NCBI RefSeq assembly: GCF_023573145.1 | Contig: NZ_CP097636.1 | Span: 186,001-250,000, forward strand | DNA: 64,000 nt | DNA from: Aquincola tertiaricarbonis | Lineage (GTDB): Bacteria > Pseudomonadota > Gammaproteobacteria > Burkholderiales > Burkholderiaceae_C | Direction of reading: 5' to 3' | In this document: one piece after another, positions 13,815 through 21,454 of the stretch | Position numbering within the stretch: the stretch's first letter is position 1 | Layout: every line of letters starts with the position of its first letter | Made by a program: the position numbers and the translations under genes | The notes under the pieces: model-generated | What the model was told of the DNA's origin: nothing | Databases searched by the model: none | Seen by the model: only the letters and a program-made list of their open reading frames with translations

Positions 13815-14498
13815 TCATGTGCTGGCCCACATGCGCAGCAGGTTGTGGTACGTGCCGGTGAGGGCCACCGCGGCTTCGGTCTCGCCATGCGCTTCGCGCA
13901 GGCGCATCAGGTTCATGTCGAGGTCGAACAGCAGCTGGCGCTGCTCATCGCTGCGCACCATGCTTTCGATCCAGAAGAAGCTGGCGAGCCGCTGGCCACG
14001 GGTCACCGGCTCCACATGGTGGACGCTGGTGCCGGGGTACAGCACCAGATGGCCGGCCGGCAGCTTGACGCGCTGCTGGCCGAAGCTGGTGTGCACCACC
14101 AGTTCGCCGCCGTCATAGCTTTGCGGGTCGCTCAGGAACAGCGTGCACGAGAGGTCGGTGCGCACCCGCTCGCCGGTGTCGGGCGAGAAGCGCACCGCCT
14201 GGTCCACGTGCGCACCATAGGCATTGGTGCTGCCGCCGTAGCGGTTGAACATCGGCGGCAGCACGCGGCGCGGCAGTGCCGCCGAGAAGACGATGGGGTG
14301 CCGGTCCAGCGCCTTCAGCACCAGCGCGCGCAGCTGCGTGGCCGCTTCACAGCGGTGCGGCAGCTGTTCGTTGTTCTTCACCGCGGCGGCCTGGGGGCCG
14401 GCGGTGGACCGCCCGTCGGTCCACGGTGCGCCGGCCAGCAAGGCCTGGGCCTCGCGCAGTTCGGCGGCACCGAGAACGTCGGGAACGGTCAGCAGCAT
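13815..14498 (-). CDS. ybiX: Fe(II)/2-oxoglutarate PKHD-type hydroxylase (YbiX/PiuC family)
   Basis: A 227-residue non-haem iron dioxygenase, the same size as E. coli YbiX (225). The iron ligands are the HxD pair in AYGAHVDQA (His97, Asp99) and the distal His in [15 protein letters not shown], whose Arg contacts 2-oxoglutarate in the family. In E. coli and Pseudomonas this gene sits beside catecholate siderophore receptors (fiu-ybiX, piuA-piuC), and the same pairing is seen here. It starts 11 bp after the receptor stop, and the ATG gives the family's normal N-terminus (MLLTVPDVL). The longer frame runs into the receptor gene and is rejected. Its substrate is not established. A role in iron uptake is inferred from linkage. 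Confidence 0.9.
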   Translation of the reverse strand: MLLTVPDVLGAAELREAQALLAGAPWTDGRSTAGPQAAAVKNNEQLPHRCEAATQLRALVLKALDRHPIVFSAALPRRVLPPMFNRYGGSTNAYGAHVDQAVRFSPDTGERVRTDLSCTLFLSDPQSYDGGELVVHTSFGQQRVKLPAGHLVLYPGTSVHHVEPVTRGQRLASFFWIESMVRSDEQRQLLFDLDMNLMRLREAHGETEAAVALTGTYHNLLRMWAST

Positions 14499-14509
14499 GG
14501 TGGGCGAGC

Positions 14510-16729
14510 TTAGAACGTGTAGGTGCCGGTCAGCATCACGGTGCGCGGCGTGCCTGCAATGTAGTGGCCGCGGTACAGCATGTCGGCGTACAGCTTGTCG
14601 GTGATGTTGGTGATGTTGAGCTTGAAGGCGAGCTTGTCCATCTTGTACTCGGCCATCAGGTCGGCGGTCACCCAGTGCGGTGCGTTGATCGTGCTCTGCA
14701 GGGGCTTCATGCCGCTGCGGGCGTTCAGGCCGCCGCCGATGCGCCACGAAGGCGTCAGCTGGTACGTGGTCCACACCGTGCCGCTGTGGCGCGGCGTCAG
14801 GCCGGGGCGTGAGCCCACCTGTTCGCCAGCGGCCAGCGTGGTGCCGTCCGGGGCACCCTTGTCGATCTTGGCACTGGGAATCCAGGCATAGGACGCGAAC
14901 ACATCCCAGGCCGGCGTCAGGCGACCGGCGACGTTGATGTCCAGGCCGGCCGCATGGCGCTCACCCGACAGCAGGTAGTTGGTGGGGCTGGCGGAGTCGC
15001 TGTCGCGGTTGCGCTCGTTGTACTTGGTGGCGTGGAAGATCGAGACCTCGGTCGAGTACTTGCCCTCGGCCCAGTCCAGCTTGGCGCCCAGCTCGATGTT
15101 GCGGCTCTTTTCCGGCGCGGTGTTCTTGCTCAGGTTGTCGTACTGGTAGGTGTCGCCCGATGTGTTGAACGAGGTGCCGTACTGCAGGTGGAACGACGCG
15201 AACGGCGTAGGCTGGTACATCACCGCGAAGCGGCGGCTCCACAGCGAGTCGCTGCGCTCGCCGTCGGCGGTGTCGGTGGTCGAAGTGGTCTGGTACTTGC
15301 CCTTGAACTTGTCGAAGCGCAGGCCGGCCAGCACCTTCCAGTTCGGCGCGATCTGCAGCTGGTCGCGGGCGTACACGCCCAGGCCCTGCGAATCGAAGCG
15401 GCGGTTCTGCGTCACGATGCGCAGCGACTCGTCCACACCCACGCCGTTGTTCGGCGTGCCGATGGTGGTGGTGGGCTTGGTCAGCGTCACGCCGGTGGGC
15501 AGCGTGGCGGCATAGCCGATGAACTTGTCGTCGGTGAAGTCGACGCCGGCTGCCACGTCGTGCGTGCCGCCGAAGCCCTTGAACTTGCCGGTGTAGTCGC
15601 TCTGCAGCGCCACCGTGTCCAGGTCCATGATCTTGTTCTGCGTGCCGCGGGTCAGCACCGTCGCGTCGCTGATCGTGTCGCGCGTGACGGCCTGGCGGCC
15701 CGGCTGCAGGTTGGCGGCGGCGAAGCGCACCGCGCTCGCGCGCTGGTCGCGTTGGTACTTGGAGATGCGCACCACGCTGCGCAGCTCGCCGCCGTTGTCG
15801 AAGCGGTGCAGGTGGCTGCCGGTGCCGATGGTCACGTTGGCGCTGGCGTAGTCGCTGGCCATGCCGTAGTAGGCCTTCGGGCTCACCGGCACCAGGCCGG
15901 GGCCGCCGTCCTTGCCGGCGCCGTTCAGCCAGGGCAGGCCGTAGGTCACGCCGTTGTCGTTGTCCAGCAGGTACAGGCCGACGCTGAACTCGTCCTGCAG
16001 GCCGATGCCCCAGCGGAACGTGGGCGCGATGCCGCGCTTGTCGATCTTGTTGCCCCAGTTGTCGGCCACGTTGGCCATCGCGTTGATGCGCAGGGCCGAG
16101 TTGTCGCCGGTCTTGATGTTCAGGTCGGTGGTGGCGCGCACGAAGTTGCCCGAGCCGACGGTGACCGAGACTTCCTTCTGGTCGTAGCTGAACGGCTGCT
16201 TGCTCACCTGGTTCACGGCGCCGCCGGTGGAGCCGCGGCCGAACAGCATCGAAGCCGAGCCGCGCAGCACTTCCAGGCGGTCCCAGTTGAAGGAGTCACG
16301 CTCATAGAAGGCCGGGTCGCGCAGGCCGTCGATGAAGATGTCGCCGGTGGATTGCAGCGAGAAGCCACGCAGGCGGATGTCTTCTTCGCCGCCTTCGGCC
16401 GCCTGGAAGCTGATGCCGGCGGTGTTCTTCAGCGCTTCCTTCAGCGTGTCGAGGTTGCGGTCGTCGATCAGCCGCTCGGTCAGCACGGTGATGGACTGCG
16501 GCACGTCACGCAGCTCCTGCTTGCCCTTGCCGATGCGCGTGTCGGTGGCCTGCAGCTCCGTCTTGCTGGTGGTCGCGGTTTCGGCGGTGGCCTTGGCGCG
16601 CACCACGGGCAGGGCTTCGGTGTCCTTCTTGGGCGGTTCAGTCTGGGCCATGGCCAGGCTGGCAAAGCCGAAGCCGGCGGCCAGGGCGCCGAGCGGCAGC
16701 ATCGCGGGGCGGGAGTTGCGTTTAGACAT
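14510..16729 (-). CDS. TonB-dependent siderophore receptor (Fiu/catecholate type)
   Basis: Outer-membrane receptor of 739 residues: signal peptide ending at about ASLAMA-QTE, then a plug domain ([48 protein letters not shown]-type [19 protein letters not shown]), then a 22-strand barrel ending in the aromatic GTYTF typical of BamA-recognised proteins. Closest in layout to Fiu/PiuA-type catecholate receptors. Uptake would be powered by the TonB-ExbB-ExbD set encoded immediately upstream in the same direction. A 138-bp gap with a hairpin separates it from exbD; I see no Fur-like box in that gap, so it probably depends on the operon promoter. The actual siderophore cannot be told. Confidence 0.93.
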   Translation of the reverse strand: MSKRNSRPAMLPLGALAAGFGFASLAMAQTEPPKKDTEALPVVRAKATAETATTSKTELQATDTRIGKGKQELRDVPQSITVLTERLIDDRNLDTLKEALKNTAGISFQAAEGGEEDIRLRGFSLQSTGDIFIDGLRDPAFYERDSFNWDRLEVLRGSASMLFGRGSTGGAVNQVSKQPFSYDQKEVSVTVGSGNFVRATTDLNIKTGDNSALRINAMANVADNWGNKIDKRGIAPTFRWGIGLQDEFSVGLYLLDNDNGVTYGLPWLNGAGKDGGPGLVPVSPKAYYGMASDYASANVTIGTGSHLHRFDNGGELRSVVRISKYQRDQRASAVRFAAANLQPGRQAVTRDTISDATVLTRGTQNKIMDLDTVALQSDYTGKFKGFGGTHDVAAGVDFTDDKFIGYAATLPTGVTLTKPTTTIGTPNNGVGVDESLRIVTQNRRFDSQGLGVYARDQLQIAPNWKVLAGLRFDKFKGKYQTTSTTDTADGERSDSLWSRRFAVMYQPTPFASFHLQYGTSFNTSGDTYQYDNLSKNTAPEKSRNIELGAKLDWAEGKYSTEVSIFHATKYNERNRDSDSASPTNYLLSGERHAAGLDINVAGRLTPAWDVFASYAWIPSAKIDKGAPDGTTLAAGEQVGSRPGLTPRHSGTVWTTYQLTPSWRIGGGLNARSGMKPLQSTINAPHWVTADLMAEYKMDKLAFKLNITNITDKLYADMLYRGHYIAGTPRTVMLTGTYTF

Positions 16730-16843
16730 GGTTGTCCCTCAGTCGGTCTTGGATGGTTCTGGTCGTGACGATGGGCGGTGGCCGCGGCGCGTGCGCGGCC
16801 ACCGGCTGCCGGCGGGCGATGGCTGGCCGGAATCGGGGGCGGT

Positions 16844-16863
16844 GGCGGCCGTGAACGGCCGCC
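16844..16863 (-). other. Hairpin between exbD and the receptor gene
   Basis: A perfect 8-bp stem (GGCGGCCG at 16844-16851 with its complement at 16856-16863) and a 4-nt loop, four bases after the exbD stop on the transcribed strand. No T run follows on the minus strand, so it is more likely an mRNA-stabilising or attenuating structure than a full terminator. A second GC-rich inverted repeat (GGTGGCCGCG...CGCGGCCACC) lies near 16770-16802. Confidence 0.5.
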
Positions 16864-16867
16864 GGGG

Positions 16868-17287
16868 TCAGCGCTTCTCGGGCTCGCTGACGAAGCCGAT
16901 CTTGCTGAGGCCGGCGCGCGAGGCATCGGCCAGCGTCTCGGCCACGTTGCGATAGGCCACGCTCTGATCGGCGCGCAGCTGGATCTCGGGCTGCGGCTGC
17001 TTCTGGCCTTCGGCCAGGAAGCGCTCGGCCGCGACTTCACGCGTCACCGGCTCGCCGTTCCAGTAGCGGGTGCCGGCGGCGTCGATCGCGAACTCGATGC
17101 GCTCGGGCTTGGGCAGGTTGGCCTGCGAGTCGGCCTTGGGCAGGTCGAGCTTGACGGCCTGGGTGAGCAGCGGCGCGGTGACGATGAAGATCACCAGCAG
17201 CACCAGCATCACGTCGATGAGCGGCACCATGTTGATCTCGGCCACCGGCGCATTGCTGCGCTTGGCGTCGAAGGAGGCGAAAGCCAT
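16868..17287 (-). CDS. exbD: Biopolymer transporter ExbD
   Basis: Inner-membrane proton-channel partner of ExbB that energises TonB. The 139-residue product has the family layout: a short cytoplasmic N-terminus (AEINMVPLIDVMLVLLVIF) whose single transmembrane helix carries the proton-relay Asp in PLIDVML, followed by a periplasmic domain. It starts 24 bp after exbB. The order tonB-exbB-exbD is common in betaproteobacteria. No unusual features. Confidence 0.95.
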   Translation of the reverse strand: MAFASFDAKRSNAPVAEINMVPLIDVMLVLLVIFIVTAPLLTQAVKLDLPKADSQANLPKPERIEFAIDAAGTRYWNGEPVTREVAAERFLAEGQKQPQPEIQLRADQSVAYRNVAETLADASRAGLSKIGFVSEPEKR

Positions 17288-17311
17288 GGTCGTGGACTCC
17301 GAGCTGCCGCG

Positions 17312-18064
17312 TCAGGCCGCCGAGGCCGCGGGCTTGAGCGGGCGCACGCTGGCGCTGGCCGATTGCTGCGCGCCGGCGCCGGGCGCTTCGCCCAGTGTCA
17401 GGAAGCTGTGCAGCTCATACGCGAACGCATCGAGGCGGGCGGTGAGCACGCGGTTGCTGCGGGTGAAGGCGTTGTAGGCCATGACGGCCGGGATGGCCAC
17501 GGCCAGGCCGATGCCGGTCATGATCAGCGCCTCGCCCACCGGGCCGGCCACCTTGTCCAGCGTGCCGGAGCCGCTCATGCCGATGGCCACCAGCGCGTGG
17601 TACACGCCCCAGACGGTGCCGAACAGGCCGACGAAGGGCGCGGTGGCGCCGACGGTGGCCAGCGTGGTCAGGCCGCTTTCCAGGCGGGTGGTTTCTTCGT
17701 CCAGCACCTTCTTGATGGTGCGGGTGATGAAGTCGTTGGCGCTGCCGGCTTCGGCCAGGCGCGCGGCGCCGTGCTTGGCATGGTGGGCCTGCGCATGCAT
17801 GGAGTGGGCGGTGAGGTGGGAGAACGGGTCACGCGCGCCATGGGTGGCGATCTCGTGCTGCACCGCGTCCAGCGAGCGGGCGTTCCAGAAGAAGTCGAGG
17901 AAGGCGGTGCTGCGGCGGTTGCGCACCAGCGCCGTGATGCCCTTGAGCGCGATCAGGGCCCAGGACACGACCGACATCACGATGAGGATGCCGAGCAGCG
18001 TCTTGCCGACGGCATCGCTCTGCGCAATGAAGTGGCCGAAGCCAAGGGTGTTGGTGGGTTCCAT
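17312..18064 (-). CDS. exbB: MotA/TolQ/ExbB proton channel family protein ExbB
   Basis: A 250-residue inner-membrane protein with three hydrophobic helices: GKTLLGILIVMSVVSWALI, then LATVGATAPFVGLFGTVWGVYHAL, then ALIMTGIGLAVAIPAVMAYN. The last two carry the family's Thr/Ser-lined pore positions. It drives TonB with ExbD using the proton gradient. It begins 6 bp after tonB, so translational coupling is likely. Placement beside tonB and a siderophore receptor argues for ExbB rather than TolQ. Confidence 0.95.
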   Translation of the reverse strand: MEPTNTLGFGHFIAQSDAVGKTLLGILIVMSVVSWALIALKGITALVRNRRSTAFLDFFWNARSLDAVQHEIATHGARDPFSHLTAHSMHAQAHHAKHGAARLAEAGSANDFITRTIKKVLDEETTRLESGLTTLATVGATAPFVGLFGTVWGVYHALVAIGMSGSGTLDKVAGPVGEALIMTGIGLAVAIPAVMAYNAFTRSNRVLTARLDAFAYELHSFLTLGEAPGAGAQQSASASVRPLKPAASAA

Positions 18065-18070
18065 CGAGGG

Positions 18071-18826
18071 TCAACGCTCCAGTTCGTAAGACAAGGTGGC
18101 CGTGCTCTCGCAGACGACGGCCACGCCGTTTTCAGTGCAGGGTTCGAAGCGGGCCTGGGCCATCGCCGAGGTGGCGTTGGCATCCAGCCGCGGATAGCCG
18201 GAAGAGCGGATCACCGACCACTGCGCGGGCATGCCGCGCGTGTCCACCACCACCCGCAGCACCACGGTGCCGCTTTCGCCCATGCGGCGCGAGGCCAGCG
18301 GCACCTCGATCGGCGGCTGCACGCGCCAGCGCAGTGCGCTGGTCGGCACCACCTTCGGCCCCACGGGGGCGGCGGGCGGTGCTGGCGGCGCGGGGGGCGC
18401 CGGCGGGGTGAACACCTGCTGCGGCACGGGCGGCTCGGGCGGTGCAGGCGGCACCACGAAGGTGGGCGGCGTGGGCGAGGGCGAGGGTGCGGCGGCGATC
18501 ACCGGCGAAGGGGCCGGTGGCGTCTTGGGCCGTGGCTGCGGCGGCGGTGGTGGGGGCGGAGGGGTGGGCACCGGCGCTGGCGGCGCCACCATGTCCACCA
18601 CCATCGGCGCCACCTCGGCCACCGCCTGGCGCACCGCATCCACCTGCAGCAGTGCCCACATCGCGGCCACGTGGGCGGCGACGATGCCGGCGGTGAGCGC
18701 GGCACGGGCACCGCCGGGCAGTTCGTCGCGCTGGGCCGGCGGGGCCAGGGGCGCGCGGGGCACCGAAGGCGGCGCGTCCGCGGCGGCAGGCGCGGCGGGC
18801 GCAGCGATCGATCGGGCAGGGGTCAT
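18071..18826 (-). CDS. tonB: Energy transducer TonB
   Basis: A 251-residue inner-membrane-anchored protein that transmits energy to outer-membrane receptors. It has one hydrophobic anchor (AALTAGIVAAHVAAMWALL, about 32-50), a long Pro/Ala-rich periplasmic span (about 70-165), and a TonB C-terminal domain (VVLRVVVDTRGMPAQWSVIRSSGYPRL... residues interrupted here; ending TATLSYELER). I chose the ATG at 18826 because upstream codons of the open frame fall inside the promoter/Fur region. There is no clear Shine-Dalgarno sequence. First gene of the iron operon. Confidence 0.92.
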   Translation of the reverse strand: MTPARSIAAPAAPAAADAPPSVPRAPLAPPAQRDELPGGARAALTAGIVAAHVAAMWALLQVDAVRQAVAEVAPMVVDMVAPPAPVPTPPPPPPPPQPRPKTPPAPSPVIAAAPSPSPTPPTFVVPPAPPEPPVPQQVFTPPAPPAPPAPPAAPVGPKVVPTSALRWRVQPPIEVPLASRRMGESGTVVLRVVVDTRGMPAQWSVIRSSGYPRLDANATSAMAQARFEPCTENGVAVVCESTATLSYELER

Positions 18827-18849
18827 CGGAGGGCGAGAAATAATTCGCA

Positions 18850-18889
18850 ATATTAAGTTATCGTAACACGAATGAGAACAGTTCCTATT
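18850..18889 (-). promoter_or_regulatory. tonB operon promoter overlapped by a Fur-box-like palindrome
   Basis: On the minus strand a sigma-70-like promoter reads -35 TTCTCA (18873-18878), a 17-bp spacer and -10 TAATAT (18850-18855). The -35 lies inside a 19-bp imperfect palindrome at 18871-18889, plus-strand AATGAGAACAGTTCCTATT, whose half sites match at 7 of 9 positions and resemble the Fur consensus half (AATGANAAN). A second Fur-like stretch, GAGAAATAATTCGC, lies at 18835-18848. Binding by Fur would block the -35. The layout predicts iron-repressed expression of the whole tonB-to-oxidase operon. Confidence 0.7.
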
Positions 18890-18950
18890 AAGTAGCGAGG
18901 CGCTGTCTGACAGGCGCGACAGCGCGCGTGCGGCAGCTATGCTGCGCCGC

Positions 18951-19295
18951 ATGAAACTGATTGTTCGCTGGATGCTGCTGGCCGCCGCGCTGTTGCTGGT
19001 GGCCTATCTCTACCCCGGTGTGGTGGTGCAGAGCTTCGGCTCGGCCCTGATCGCGGCGCTGGTGCTGGGCCTGCTCAACACCATCGTGCGGCCGGTGCTG
19101 GTGCTGCTGACGCTGCCGGTCACGCTGCTGACGCTGGGGCTGTTCCTCTTCGTCATCAACGCGCTCACCTTCTGGATGGCGGCCAGCGTGTTGCAGGGCT
19201 TCTACGTCACCGGCTTCGTGGCCGCGCTGATCGGCTCGCTGATCTACAGCCTGGCCGGCATGGTGATCGACGTGGCGATGGAACGCCTCTTCTGA
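18951..19295 (+). CDS. Phage holin family 4-type small membrane protein (YvlD-like)
   Basis: A 114-residue protein made almost entirely of four hydrophobic helices (WMLLAAALLLVAYLYPGV, ALIAALVLGLLNTIVRPVL, TLPVTLLTLGLFLFVINAL, VAALIGSLIYSLAGMVI). The NTIVRPVLVLLTLPVT stretch is the hallmark of the Phage_holin_4_2/YvlD group. Despite the name these are chromosomal housekeeping-type membrane proteins; there is no phage context here. An ATG four codons upstream (18939) is an alternative, but homologues usually begin at the MKLIVRW-like position. It converges on pbpC with a 17-bp gap. Function not known. Confidence 0.8.
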   Translation: MKLIVRWMLLAAALLLVAYLYPGVVVQSFGSALIAALVLGLLNTIVRPVLVLLTLPVTLLTLGLFLFVINALTFWMAASVLQGFYVTGFVAALIGSLIYSLAGMVIDVAMERLF

Positions 19296-19312
19296 TACCT
19301 TTTGCGGCACGC

Positions 19313-21454
19313 TCAGCGCGCCCGCACCGTGGCACCCCTCACCTCGAAGTGCACCTGCTGCAGCAGCCGCCCATCCGCGCTGCGCAGCGCCAGCACATGG
19401 CGGCCCGGCCAGGGCGACCACAGCAGCCGCGGGCCGCTGCCCAGGCGCTTGCCGTCGAGGTGCCACACGCCATCGGCGCCTTCGAACACCAGGCGCTGCG
19501 CTTGCGGCGGCATGTCGGGGTCGAGCGCGAACAGGCTGCCGTCGCGCGGCTGCGCGATGCCGAAGGGCGCCGCCTGCACGCTGCGCGGCTGGAACACCGC
19601 CTGCTCGGTGCCGGCGATGAACCACTCGGGGCGGTCGGGCTCGGCCACGCCGATGAAGCGCACTGGCTGGCGCAGCACGCCGGCCGGGGGCGCGGGTGGC
19701 GGCTGTGGCGGATCTTCCGCCATCAAGGCCTGCACCAGCTGACGCCACACCGGCGCCGCGCCGCTGGTGCCACTGACGTGGTGCATCGGCTCGCCGGCCG
19801 CATTGCCCACCCACACCGCCACCGTGTGTCGGGCGGTGAAGCCCACGCACCAGTTGTCCCGCATGTCCTTGCTGGTACCGGTCTTGGCGGCGGCAAAGCC
19901 GCGGGTCACCAGCGGGCTGTCGAGGCCGAAGGTCAGCGCGCGGGCGTTGTTGTCGGCCAGGATGTCGGTCACCAGCCAGGCGGCGCGGGCGTCCATCACC
20001 CGGCGTGGCGCCACCGCGGCGCCCGGCTGCCAGCGGGTGGGCGAGGCCAAGCCGCCGTTGGCCAGCGTGCGGTAGGCATTGGCCAGCGCCAGCAGCGTGA
20101 CGTCGGCACTGCCCAGTACCAGCGCATGGCCGTGGTAGCCGGCGGTGTGGTCGATCTGCAGGCCCAGCGCATTCAGGCGCTCGAACACCGCATCGGGTCC
20201 CAGCATCGCGCCCACGCGCACCGTGGGCACGTTGAGGCTGGCGCCCAGCGCGGTGCGCGCCGACAGCCAGCCCTTGAAGCGGCGGTCGTAGTTCTGCGGC
20301 TGGTAGAGGCCGCCGATGCCGTCGACGCCGGTGGCCAGTTCGGTGGGGGTGTCGTCCAGCAGGCTGGCGGGCGTGAGCAGGCGCCGCTCGAAGGCCAGCC
20401 CATACACGAAGGGCTTGAGCGTGGAGCCCGGCTGGCGGCGCGCGAGCACCGCATCCACCTCGTGCGCCGACGACAGCGCGGCGCCGGCCGATCCCACCCA
20501 GGCCAGCACCTCGCCGCTGCGGTTGTCCAGCACCAGCACCGCGCCGTCCTGCACGTTGCGGCCCTGCAGCTCGGCCAACTGCTGCTGCAGCGCCTGCAGC
20601 GCCAGCCGTTGCAGCCGTGCATCGAGCGTGCTGCGCAGCGGGCCAACGGGCCGTGTTCCGGCGCGCCAGGCGGCGGCGGCCTGCCGCGCCAGGTGCGGTG
20701 CCAGCTGCGGGCTGCCGGCCGCCAGCGCGGCGGGGCCGGGGCGTCGGGTCAGCGCCTGGTCGGCCAGCAGTGCCACGCCGCCGCAATCCAGCTTCTGCAG
20801 TTGCAGCACGCCGCAGGCGCGGCGCGACACATCGGCGGCCGGTGCATTGGGCGCGCGCACCAGCGCCGCCAGCACCGCGGCCTCGGGTGCGTCGAGCCCG
20901 CTGGGGTGCTTGCCGAACAATTGCTGCGAGGCGGCGGCCACGCCCACCAGCTCGCCACGCAAGGGCACGCTGTTGAGGTAGGCCTCCAGGATCTCGGTCT
21001 TGCGCCAGCGTGCTTCCAGCTCACGCGCCAGGCTGATCTGGCCGATCTTCTGCACCACGCTGCGCCCGCCCGTGGGCCGCGCTAGACCTTCGTCCAGCAG
21101 GCCGGCCAGCTGCATGGTGAGCGTGGAGCCGCCCTGGGTGCGGCGGTTCACCGCATTGGCCCAGGCGCTGCGCGCCAGGCCCGACCAGTCGACGCCGGCA
21201 TGTTCCCAGAAGCGGCGGTCTTCGCTCAACACCAGCGCGGTGCGCAGCGCTGGCGACACCTCGGCCAGCGGCACCCAGTCGCCGCGGCGCACGGTGGGGT
21301 CCACCCGCACGCTGTTCAGCGGCACGCCGGCGCGGTCCACCAGCAGCAGGTCGGAAGGGCGGTGCGCGGCGCGCACCTGCTCGAAGCTGGGGGGCGCGGC
21401 CAGGGCCGAGGTGGCCAGCCACAGCAGCGCCGCCGCAGCCAGCGCAGGCCTCAA
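19313..21454 (-). CDS. pbpC: Penicillin-binding protein 1C (bifunctional glycosyltransferase/transpeptidase)
   Basis: A 713-residue inner-membrane/periplasmic peptidoglycan polymerase. The glycosyltransferase motifs are SEDRRFWEHAGVDW (Glu78) and GGSTLTMQ; the transpeptidase motifs are STLK (Ser344), SLN in GASLNVP, and KTGTS (Lys524). A C-terminal PBP1C-specific domain follows. The start I favour is TTG at 21454: it overlaps the upstream alpha-2-macroglobulin stop (TTGA) and is preceded by a perfect GGAGG at 21462-21466 with 7-bp spacing. It gives a signal anchor (MRPALAAAALLWLATSALA). The frame continues upstream through the neighbouring gene, but that part is a shadow. The yfhM-pbpC pairing is as in E. 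coli. Confidence 0.93.
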   Translation of the reverse strand: MRPALAAAALLWLATSALAAPPSFEQVRAAHRPSDLLLVDRAGVPLNSVRVDPTVRRGDWVPLAEVSPALRTALVLSEDRRFWEHAGVDWSGLARSAWANAVNRRTQGGSTLTMQLAGLLDEGLARPTGGRSVVQKIGQISLARELEARWRKTEILEAYLNSVPLRGELVGVAAASQQLFGKHPSGLDAPEAAVLAALVRAPNAPAADVSRRACGVLQLQKLDCGGVALLADQALTRRPGPAALAAGSPQLAPHLARQAAAAWRAGTRPVGPLRSTLDARLQRLALQALQQQLAELQGRNVQDGAVLVLDNRSGEVLAWVGSAGAALSSAHEVDAVLARRQPGSTLKPFVYGLAFERRLLTPASLLDDTPTELATGVDGIGGLYQPQNYDRRFKGWLSARTALGASLNVPTVRVGAMLGPDAVFERLNALGLQIDHTAGYHGHALVLGSADVTLLALANAYRTLANGGLASPTRWQPGAAVAPRRVMDARAAWLVTDILADNNARALTFGLDSPLVTRGFAAAKTGTSKDMRDNWCVGFTARHTVAVWVGNAAGEPMHHVSGTSGAAPVWRQLVQALMAEDPPQPPPAPPAGVLRQPVRFIGVAEPDRPEWFIAGTEQAVFQPRSVQAAPFGIAQPRDGSLFALDPDMPPQAQRLVFEGADGVWHLDGKRLGSGPRLLWSPWPGRHVLALRSADGRLLQQVHFEVRGATVRAR

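Noticed and set aside
14954..16768. 604-codon plus-strand frame opposite the siderophore receptor
   Set aside because: Shadow frame; the minus strand carries signal peptide, plug and C-terminal aromatic barrel signature.
14510..18826. tonB-exbB-exbD as a Tol-Pal system
   Set aside because: No tolA, tolB or pal; a siderophore receptor and ybiX follow, and the first gene has a TonB C-terminal domain.
18951..19295. Prophage remnant suggested by a holin-family protein
   Set aside because: No lysin, integrase or structural gene nearby; this holin family is mostly chromosomal membrane proteins of non-phage origin.
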